DNA of 20,915 nt, from the NCBI GenBank assembly GCA_023144675.1, contig JAGLFE010000010.1, positions 1 through 20,915 on the forward strand. The letters run 5' to 3'. Position 1 is the first letter of the stretch. Every line of letters starts with the position of its first letter. Position numbers and translations under genes: made by a program. A model generated the notes under the pieces. The model had not been told where the DNA came from, did no database searches, and saw only the letters and a list, made by a program, of their open reading frames with translations. Positions 15,373-20,915 of the stretch are shown here, in pieces. This stretch comes from Thiomargarita sp. GTDB lineage: Bacteria; Pseudomonadota; Gammaproteobacteria; Beggiatoales; Beggiatoaceae.

Positions 15373-16101
15373 TTAGGCAGAAATTTGCTGATTATTTTGA
15401 TAATGATGGTGGGTATAAATGGCTAAATCTTGAGCGGCTTTGGAACCAAATAGAGCTAAATAATCAGGGTGTTGACTTACTGTAGTTGGATGTCCTGAAC
15501 AGCAGATTTTTTTATTTAAGCAAATAACATAATCGGTGGTTGCCATAACAATGTGTAAATCATGCGATACCATTAAAATGCCACATTGTTTTTCCTGGTT
15601 AATATGATTAATTAAATCGTATAATTCATATTGACCAGCCACATCAACTCCTTGTATTGGCTCATCAAGTACTAATAAATCAGGTTCTCGTAATAAAGCT
15701 CGTGCTAATAAAACTCGTTGCATTTCTCCACCAGAAACGTGTTGCAAGGGCGTTTTTAAGATTTTACTTGCACCTACTTCATCTAAAATGGATTTTATTT
15801 TATCTTTTTTTATATCACCTAAAGTTAAAAAACGTTCTACAGTTAAAGGTAAAATTGGGTTGATATGTAAATGTTGCGGCATATAGCCGATAATTATATT
15901 TTTTTGTCGCAATATTTTTCCAGAATTAGGCATTATTAAACCTAAAACTATTTTGACTAATGTTGACTTACCAGCCCCATTGGGACCAATTAAGGTAATA
16001 ATTTTATTTTGTTGTACGTCTAATGAAACATTTTCTAAAACAATATTATATTGAAATTGAACCGAAATATTTTTAACTCGTACCAAATAATTGGATTGCA
16101 T
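15373..16101 (-). CDS. znuC: ZnuC-like metal ABC transporter ATPase
   Basis: 242 residues. It would power uptake of zinc (or manganese) with a ZnuB-type permease and ZnuA-type binding protein. The ATPase is intact: Walker A GPNGAGKS (39-46), Q-loop in YMPQ, signature SGGEMQR (123-129), Walker B LLVLDE (142-147) and His180. GYMPQHLHINPILPLTVERFL is typical of ZnuC, as is the C-terminal tail, here with histidines (IYTHHHYQNNQ). In most gammaproteobacteria znuC is next to znuB and zur; here neither follows (the next gene, 230 bp away, is cytochrome c4), so the partners must be elsewhere. No Zur box is visible. MntB/TroB-type manganese specificity cannot be excluded. Confidence 0.8.
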   Translation of the reverse strand: MQSNYLVRVKNISVQFQYNIVLENVSLDVQQNKIITLIGPNGAGKSTLVKIVLGLIMPNSGKILRQKNIIIGYMPQHLHINPILPLTVERFLTLGDIKKDKIKSILDEVGASKILKTPLQHVSGGEMQRVLLARALLREPDLLVLDEPIQGVDVAGQYELYDLINHINQEKQCGILMVSHDLHIVMATTDYVICLNKKICCSGHPTTVSQHPDYLALFGSKAAQDLAIYTHHHYQNNQQISA

Positions 16102-16150
16102 ATTTTATCAGCTTTCTGAATTAATAATATTTAGATTAGATTATGAGAAT

Positions 16151-16183
16151 ATTTCTAAGAACAAAATATATGCCCTTAGAAAT
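16151..16183. terminator. Perfect 9-bp hairpin between amtB and znuC
   Basis: ATTTCTAAG (16151-16159) and CTTAGAAAT (16175-16183) are exact complements around 15 bases. Minus-strand transcription from amtB reaches it about 30 bases after the stop codon, so it may end the glnK-amtB message. It also lies 50 bp upstream of znuC and could instead be an operator. The bases after it are AT-rich but not a clean T-tract. Confidence 0.4.
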
Positions 16184-16213
16184 TTTAGATTAATAATAAA
16201 GCTGGAAAAATTA

Positions 16214-17500
16214 TTAAATAATATAGCCCCGTTCTTCATGGAGTACAATATCAAGCCCTTCAATTTCTTCTTCTTTGCTAACCCGTAAACCAATTAATAT
16301 ATCAATGGCTTTTAGAATAATAAAGGTAACAATTGCTGTATAAACCAGTACAAAACTAATCCCAATTAATTGCACTCCTAATTGTTGACTAATACTTGTT
16401 ATGCCTTCAGCAAAACCTTGACCGCTAAAAACTCCTAATTGGGTTGAAGCAAAAATACCTACGAGAAAAGTTCCCAAAATACCACCTACGCCATGCACAG
16501 GGAAAACATCTAATGAATCATCTATTTTTAGCACTCGTTTTAGGAAGTTGGTAGCAATAAAACAGATAATACCAGCACTTAAACCAATAACCAATGCCCC
16601 AGCAGGACCGACAAAGCCAGAGGCAGGAGTAATAGTTCCTAACCCAGCGACCATTCCAGTTACTATACCCAATACACTGGGTTTGCCATATTTAATCCAC
16701 TCGGCAACCATCCAAGCCATTGCTCCAGCAGAAGCGGAAAGATGAGTTACTAACATCGCCATTCCAGCATCACCATTGGCAGCTAAAGCACTACCAGCGT
16801 TGAAACCAAACCATCCTACCCATAACATTCCAGCCCCAGCTACGGTCATAGTTAAATTATGTGGTGGCATGGCAACTTGTGGGAAACCATGTCGTTTACC
16901 TACGACAACGGCAGCCACTAAAGCAGCTACTCCAGCAGTAATATGGACAACAGTTCCGCCAGCAAAGTCGAGCAATCCCATATTACCGAGCCAGCCTCCA
17001 CCCCAAACCCAATGAGTTACTGGTGCATAAACTACAGTCAGCCAAATAGCACTAAAAATCATCATGGCAGAAAACTTCATTCGTTCAGCAAAAGCACCGA
17101 CAATCAAGGCTGGAGTAATAATAGCAAAAGTCAGTTGAAACATGGAAAATACCGTTTCTGGAATATCTCCAGACATACTATCTTTAGTTACACCCGCCAT
17201 AAAAGCTTTACTCAAATCACCAATCCAATTGTTGCCTTCTGTGAACGCTAATGAATAAGCATAAGTAAACCATAATATGGAAACCATACAAGTAATAGCA
17301 AAACATTGCATAAGCACCGAAAGTACATTTTTACTTCTTACAATTCCGCCATAAAAAAAGGCTAAACCTGGAATGGTCATAAAAAGAACTAATGCGGTTG
17401 CAGTTAATATCCAAGCGGTATTGCCAGCGTTCAATTCATCAGCAAATCCCAATGAGGGAAATAGCAGACCATATATTAGTAATAAAAGTGTATTTTTCAT
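16214..17500 (-). CDS. amtB: Ammonium transporter AmtB
   Basis: 428 residues from the ATG at 17500. A GTG nine bases earlier (17509) also opens the frame, but TAGGTG then overlaps it, whereas that sequence is well placed as a ribosome binding site for the ATG. A signal peptide (about 1-20, cleavage near GFA-DE) is followed by 11 membrane helices. Family residues are present: Asp178 (LLDFAGGTVVH), the pore His186 and His336 (VFPVHGVGG), and FAERMKFSAM. It conducts ammonium across the inner membrane when ammonium is scarce. It lies 15 bp after glnK (6 bp counted to the GTG), the conserved pair in which uridylylation-controlled GlnK plugs the channel. Confident. Confidence 0.95.
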   Translation of the reverse strand: MKNTLLLLIYGLLFPSLGFADELNAGNTAWILTATALVLFMTIPGLAFFYGGIVRSKNVLSVLMQCFAITCMVSILWFTYAYSLAFTEGNNWIGDLSKAFMAGVTKDSMSGDIPETVFSMFQLTFAIITPALIVGAFAERMKFSAMMIFSAIWLTVVYAPVTHWVWGGGWLGNMGLLDFAGGTVVHITAGVAALVAAVVVGKRHGFPQVAMPPHNLTMTVAGAGMLWVGWFGFNAGSALAANGDAGMAMLVTHLSASAGAMAWMVAEWIKYGKPSVLGIVTGMVAGLGTITPASGFVGPAGALVIGLSAGIICFIATNFLKRVLKIDDSLDVFPVHGVGGILGTFLVGIFASTQLGVFSGQGFAEGITSISQQLGVQLIGISFVLVYTAIVTFIILKAIDILIGLRVSKEEEIEGLDIVLHEERGYII

Positions 17501-17515
17501 AATATACACCTATAT

Positions 17516-17854
17516 TTAAAGTGCTTCTTTACCAGTTTCACCAGTACGAATACGGATAGTTTGTTCTAGGCTATAAACGAAAATTTTCCCATCCCCAATT
17601 TTACCAGTATTAGCTGCTTTGGTTATGGCATCAATTACGTTATCAAGTATATCTTCACTAACAGCGGCTTCAATTTTTACTTTAGGCAAGAAATCCACTA
17701 CATATTCAGCACCACGATACAATTCTGTATGCCCTTTTTGGCGACCAAAACCTTTGACTTCTGTAACGGTAATACCTTGAATACCAATTTCAGACAGGGC
17801 TTCGCGTACATCGTCTAATTTAAACGGTTTAATAATTGCTGTTACCATTTTCAT
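17516..17854 (-). CDS. glnK: Nitrogen regulatory protein P-II
   Basis: 112 residues, exactly family length. The T-loop is intact (residues 37-54), with Tyr51 as the uridylylation site in RGAEYVVDF, as are the B-loop (TGKIGDGKIFV) and C-loop. It senses 2-oxoglutarate and ATP/ADP and, when not modified, blocks AmtB; linkage to amtB favours the name glnK over glnB. AGGAAG precedes the first ATG (ATGAAAATG) by nine bases. The gene heads the glnK-amtB unit. Confidence 0.95.
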   Translation of the reverse strand: MKMVTAIIKPFKLDDVREALSEIGIQGITVTEVKGFGRQKGHTELYRGAEYVVDFLPKVKIEAAVSEDILDNVIDAITKAANTGKIGDGKIFVYSLEQTIRIRTGETGKEAL

Positions 17855-17938
17855 AATAAATAACTTCCTATAAAATTAATAAAAATTAACCAGTAATTCC
17901 TAGTCTAAAACTTAACTAAAGATTTACTTTTAACTATA

Positions 17939-17954
17939 TGCAAAAATATATCCA
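17939..17954 (-). promoter_or_regulatory. Candidate sigma-54 promoter of glnK-amtB
   Basis: On the minus strand the sequence is TGG-ATATATTTTT-GCA, that is GG and GC with exactly 10 bases between them, and TTTGCA fits the -12 box. The CAC normally following GG is absent. The transcript would begin near 17928, about 75 nt before glnK. NtrC/sigma-54 control of glnK-amtB is well established in proteobacteria. Confidence 0.5.
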
Positions 17955-18160
17955 GTTTTTAAGTAACTGAAAAATAAGCTAAAAGTTTATGATTGTCAGC
18001 TTTTTGTCGTATAAAAAATGTCGTTTGTAAGGTTTGCTACAAAAAAATGATTGGTTGAAATACTTTCTTTCTAAATTCTACTGAATATGTCATAATCTTT
18101 TTTATCCCTTTTTTTATATTTTAGCTTGATAATATTGTATCCATTTATACTTCTTTTGCT

Positions 18161-18326
18161 ATACCTTCGCCAAATTACCAACTAAAAAATAGGGTTAATT
18201 AGCTAAGTAATTGAAAATAATGTATATTTAGTATTTTTACTTTCATAAGCTAATACAGGTAAGTATCTGAATTTTATGAAAAAAGCAAATAATCTTATAT
18301 TTTAGTATGTAATTTGGCGAAGGTAT
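18161..18326. mobile_element. TA-flanked MITE, family 2 (166 bp)
   Basis: The ends are long inverted repeats: ATACCTTCGCCAAATTAC at the left (18161-18178), and its reverse complement GTAATTTGGCGAAGGTAT at the right (18309-18326). The similarity runs on for about 30 bases in all (ACTAAAA follows on both sides). Counted from CCTTCGCC, both ends are flanked by TA, the target signature of IS630/mariner-like transposases. The interior has no coding capacity. No autonomous partner is in this window. Confidence 0.7.
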
Positions 18327-18360
18327 TGTTATTATAATGTTAATATTATTTAATTTTATC

Positions 18361-18383
18361 CACCACTACTTTGTTTAGGACTA
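18361..18383. repeat. Lone family-3 element end
   Basis: CACCACTACTTTGTTTAGGACT (reverse complement AGTCCTAAACAAAGTAGTGG) matches the end sequences at 10691 and 13663-13682. No opposite end was found upstream. It lies about 30 bp before the HEPN-NACHT start codon. Confidence 0.35.
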
Positions 18384-18411
18384 TCATCAACTTTTATTAA
18401 AATGAGGTTAT

Positions 18412-18873
18412 ATGAACACTTTAGAACTTAAAATCCAATTAATTGCTCAACTCAAAGCCGAGTTTGAAAATCCCGCTATCAGTCATTTTACTGATGATTG
18501 GGAAAAAGGAGTTAATTTGCTGTTTGATATTAGTCAGATTTCCAATTTTAATTATGAATTTATGACGGCTTTGGAAGATGTATTGATAAACAAGCCTACA
18601 GATTCTAATGCTTTAATTCAATTTACCAGTTATTTAGAGAATTATTTGACTCGAATTGGGCATTTTTTGGGTAAATTATCCGCAAGAGAGCAATGGACTT
18701 TGATGCCGCTTTTAAAGAAGTTGGAATTACATAAAAAATATCCTAATTTTACTTGGGATGATTTGGCAAATTATGAAAATCAGCCCATTTTTGTCGGGCT
18801 TATTGCACTCGGAATGATATTGCGCATAGTAAAAATGATGGTAGTTTACCGCATTGGGGCAAGAATCAAATAG
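18412..18873 (+). CDS. N-terminal HEPN-like part of a frameshifted STAND (NACHT) protein
   Basis: A 153-residue open frame with a good start: GAGG four bases before the ATG. Residues 1-133 are all-helical (LELKIQLIAQLKAEF..., LENYLTRIGHFLGKL..., PIFVGLIAL). The last 20 residues (MILRIVKMMVVYRIGARIK) look like out-of-frame read-through. In the next frame, from 18810, the sequence reads RNDIAHSKNDGSLPHWGKNQ and continues without a stop into the NACHT frame. RNDIAH is the R-x4-H catalytic signature (RNxxAH form) of HEPN RNases, at the expected place before a final long helix. So the domain is very probably a HEPN effector, cut by the loss of one base near 18808-18810 (for example CTCCGG to CTCGG). 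As written, the reading frame ends early. HEPN assignment is by motif and helix pattern only. Confidence 0.6.
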   Translation: MNTLELKIQLIAQLKAEFENPAISHFTDDWEKGVNLLFDISQISNFNYEFMTALEDVLINKPTDSNALIQFTSYLENYLTRIGHFLGKLSAREQWTLMPLLKKLELHKKYPNFTWDDLANYENQPIFVGLIALGMILRIVKMMVVYRIGARIK

Positions 18874-18878
18874 CGGTT

Positions 18879-20078
18879 ATGCAAAATCGCAATAGCGTGT
18901 TGGTGGTGATGGTTTACGCTACTTTGAAACATTATGAAGCTTTGCAGCAAGTGATAGCCAGTCGTAAAATTAAACATCCCGATGTGGAATCTTATATAAC
19001 TGAGATGATTGAGAATTTTAAGCGTTGGGAACAGCTTTTTGTGAATATTCATGCGGAAAAAACCGAAAAAATTGAGTTGTTTGCTCGGGAAGAGTTTGAT
19101 GATCAGGATAGAAAATTGCGCAGTGGTTCTATTGAAAATTTGCGGCAAGAGGTTGCTAAATTTATGTTAGTGGGTGATGCCGGGATGGGAAAAACCACTA
19201 CTTTGCAATATTTGGCTTATGAAGATGCGGTGAGTTGTCGAGAAAATTCTGAACATAGTATGCCCTTGTATTTAGAATTTAAGTTGTTGGGTAATATGAC
19301 TTTGAGAGATAAAATTTTTGAGGAATTACGTCGGTTTCCATCGGATTTTATTGAGGCTAGATTGCAAAATGGTAAGATTAATTTGTTTTTGGATGGTTTA
19401 AATGAGTTGACCGATAACAAAAAAATAACGGAGGTGGAACGACAAATTCAAGATTTGATTAATCATTATCCCGAGATACGCTTGATAATTTCCAGTCGGG
19501 CAACTAATCACAAATTTACCCTGTCTGAAGATGAACGGTTGCCAGTTTTTGGGCTAAATAAGATGCAGAATCAGCAAATTGAGGATTTTTTAGCTAAAAA
19601 TGCTACGGATTCTGTTGCTGAAGCTATTCAAGCGGAAATGGATGATGTGGATTTTGTTGATTGGTTGCGGATTCCAATGTTGTTGAAAATGATTATTGAG
19701 GTGGTGGAATATCGGCTAGAAACTTCTGAAGATGACCCCATTCCAGAGAATACTACCGAGTTGATTGCTGAGTTTATTGAGAAGTTGTATTTGCGTGAAA
19801 GTGAGCGAGATAGTCGGTTTAGTGACAATACTTTTGAGGCTTTGGCAGCTCATTTGGCGATGCGGATTTTGGAGAGAAATAGTCATGAAGCGATAGCGAG
19901 AAGTGAGGTTGTACGGATTTTGACGGAAAAGGTAATGAGTGGTTTTCCTAATGCGGATTTGGATTACTTTTTACGGGTAGCTACTGAGATTGGGATTTTG
20001 ATCGTACACAAGAATAATTATAGTTTTGCCCATGAGAATTATTTGGATTTTTATCAAGCTAAAGGGTTTAAAATTTAG
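18879..20078 (+). CDS. NACHT ATPase part of the STAND protein
   Basis: 399 residues from the ATG at 18879, though the frame is open from 18810 and the true protein probably enters it there. Residues 1-70 complete the HEPN-like helices and a linker. The NACHT domain has Walker A GDAGMGKTT (99-107), Walker B INLFLDGLNE (167-176; the family form is DGLDE), sensor IISSR (204-208), then FGLNKMQNQQIEDFL and RIPMLLKMIIEVVEY of the winged-helix region, and FAHENYLDFYQA (about 382-394), the conserved turn near the end of NACHT modules. Such ATPases oligomerise when the C-terminal sensor meets its trigger and switch on the N-terminal effector. The frame stops at 20076-20078 in a run TTTAAAATTTAG; adding one A would join it to the following frame. 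Codon use looks richer in GAG, CGG and TTG than in the neighbouring genes, which hints at transfer. Confidence 0.8.
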   Translation: MQNRNSVLVVMVYATLKHYEALQQVIASRKIKHPDVESYITEMIENFKRWEQLFVNIHAEKTEKIELFAREEFDDQDRKLRSGSIENLRQEVAKFMLVGDAGMGKTTTLQYLAYEDAVSCRENSEHSMPLYLEFKLLGNMTLRDKIFEELRRFPSDFIEARLQNGKINLFLDGLNELTDNKKITEVERQIQDLINHYPEIRLIISSRATNHKFTLSEDERLPVFGLNKMQNQQIEDFLAKNATDSVAEAIQAEMDDVDFVDWLRIPMLLKMIIEVVEYRLETSEDDPIPENTTELIAEFIEKLYLRESERDSRFSDNTFEALAAHLAMRILERNSHEAIARSEVVRILTEKVMSGFPNADLDYFLRVATEIGILIVHKNNYSFAHENYLDFYQAKGFKI

Positions 20079-20080
20079 TT

Positions 20081-20915
20081 ATGCGTGATATTTTTGCTGA
20101 AAATTTATATGATGCTCATATTTATAATCAAATTACTTCCGAAGTTGCTGGCAAGGAAAAAACTTCCAGACGGGATATTATTTTAAAAATCAATGAGATA
20201 AATCCTTATTTAGCGGCTTTATGTTTGAAAAAAATTCGGGGGGCTTTTAAGAAAGAGTTGCAAGCCAGTGTAAAACAGCAGGCTTTATTGCAAATCAAAA
20301 CTTTAACTGAACGGGATGTGGTTACTAGAGCGGTTTTAGCCCTCTATGAATTGCGGGAATATGATTCTATTGCTAGTGTTTTGGTGAAAAATCCAGAGAA
20401 AAATATTTCTCGTTTTATAATTCAAGATATTTTTACTGATAATACTAAAGAAGACCATAGCAAGCTGGTGTTTCGGTTTTTAAATATTTTGTTTGAGAAT
20501 TTGCCCAAAGATAAACTTACTAAATCACCAATGTATGGTTTATGGGAAATAGCTTTGGAAAGTTTGCCAGATAGTTTGTTAGTTAGTGAACATCATGCTG
20601 ATTTAGAAAAATTTTATCGGTTTTTTGTATCTAAAAATAATTATTTCTCTTCTTTGCATCTGTTGCCAGAAAAAATAAGTGGATTATTTGAAAAATTCAA
20701 GGAAATACTTGGTGAATCTAACAAATATTTTTCTTTTAGGTTAAAGAATATTTATTTAAATCTCATTAAACGTAACCCTATTAAATTGTGGGATTATTTA
20801 GATGAAATTAAACATGAAAATGTAGGTTTAGATACGATATTCTATAACCGTTTAATTCATTATACAAAAGATGTTCAGACTGCTGAAATTTTGTTTGAGG
20901 AAATGAAACAACAAG
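20081..20915 (+). CDS. C-terminal helical-repeat part of the STAND protein, PPR-like (partial, runs off window)
   Basis: The frame is open from an ATG at 20081, two bases after the NACHT stop, to the window edge (278 residues, no stop). The opening MRDIFAENLYDAHIYNQI... and then EINPYLAALCLKKI match what normally follows the NACHT winged helix, where an N-P-x-L-A-x-x-C-L segment is common. This suggests continuation of one protein and not a new gene. The rest is helical. Two repeats of about 32 residues stand at the end: 20735-20830 (FRLKNIYLNLIKRN...YLDEIKHE) and 20831-20914 (DTIFYNRLIHYTKD...ILFEEMKQQ). The latter follows the PPR consensus (x-YN-x-LI, A-x-x-LFEEM). PPR repeats bind RNA in organelles and are rare in bacteria. 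A TPR- or HEAT-like origin is also possible. Confidence 0.6.
   Translation, partial: MRDIFAENLYDAHIYNQITSEVAGKEKTSRRDIILKINEINPYLAALCLKKIRGAFKKELQASVKQQALLQIKTLTERDVVTRAVLALYELREYDSIASVLVKNPEKNISRFIIQDIFTDNTKEDHSKLVFRFLNILFENLPKDKLTKSPMYGLWEIALESLPDSLLVSEHHADLEKFYRFFVSKNNYFSSLHLLPEKISGLFEKFKEILGESNKYFSFRLKNIYLNLIKRNPIKLWDYLDEIKHENVGLDTIFYNRLIHYTKDVQTAEILFEEMKQQ

Larger units (their letters stand above)
17855..18411. other. 557-bp region between divergent glnK and HEPN-NACHT genes
   Basis: No gene is seen. It holds the candidate sigma-54 promoter of glnK (17939-17954), a TA-flanked MITE (18161-18326) and a lone family-3 end (18361-18383). No clear NtrC sites were found upstream of the sigma-54 motif. 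Confidence 0.6.

Noticed and set aside
20064..20080. Programmed -1 ribosomal frameshift at TTTAAAA between the NACHT and C-terminal frames
   Set aside because: In the NACHT frame the heptamer register is G-TTT-AAA, which does not allow re-pairing in the -1 frame, and a TAA lies immediately in that frame. A missing base fits better.
1..20915. tRNA, rRNA genes or a CRISPR array
   Set aside because: No T-loop-like GGTTCGAATCC sequences, no rRNA-like stretches and no regularly spaced direct repeats were seen.

Overview
This window comes from an AT-rich bacterial chromosome. The gene set suggests a gammaproteobacterium: a def-fmt pair, a diheme cytochrome c4, a glnK-amtB pair, a ZnuC-type ATPase and a large ferredoxin-domain protein. 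A sulfur-oxidising Thiotrichales/Beggiatoa-like host is my best guess from the overall style of the proteins, but no rRNA or other taxonomic marker is present, so this is inference.

Layout. Positions 92-3071 (minus strand) hold a P-loop protein (DUF1611-like) followed by a PrtD-type export ABC transporter whose H-loop histidine is missing. Positions 3557-4729 (plus) encode an outer-membrane beta-barrel protein. Positions 4900-6915 hold a small RDD membrane protein divergent from def-fmt (deformylase and initiator-tRNA formylation). Positions 7101-9501 hold a TerB-like protein divergent from an enlarged YeiH-family transporter, which is followed by a 49-residue membrane protein. Positions 9591-10637 are a lone cobT. 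Positions 10787-15143 (minus) hold an 865-residue 4Fe-4S protein, a lipoprotein of unknown function and a cytochrome c4 with two unusually similar halves. Positions 15373-17854 (minus) hold a ZnuC-like ATPase without visible partners, then amtB and glnK, with a candidate sigma-54 promoter upstream of glnK.

The most interesting part is 18412-20915 (plus, cut by the window end). Three consecutive open frames fit one large STAND-type protein: an N-terminal helical domain with a perfect HEPN RNase motif (RNDIAH, visible only in the shifted frame), a NACHT ATPase, and a C-terminal helical region ending in two pentatricopeptide-like (PPR-like) repeats. Two breaks, each explained by one lost base, separate the pieces. 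This resembles an antiphage sensor of HEPN-NACHT architecture; the PPR-like sensor end is unusual.

The window is also littered with small non-coding elements. One family has GTAACTATCTACC inverted ends and 8-bp imperfect target duplications (1-20 end only, 4752-4853, 6926-7033). A second type, flanked by TA, lies at 18161-18326. A third, looser family has AGTCCTAAATAAAGTAGTGG-like ends (10691-10784, 13500-13682, and one end at 18361-18383). They lie at gene 3' ends and next to the putative defence gene.
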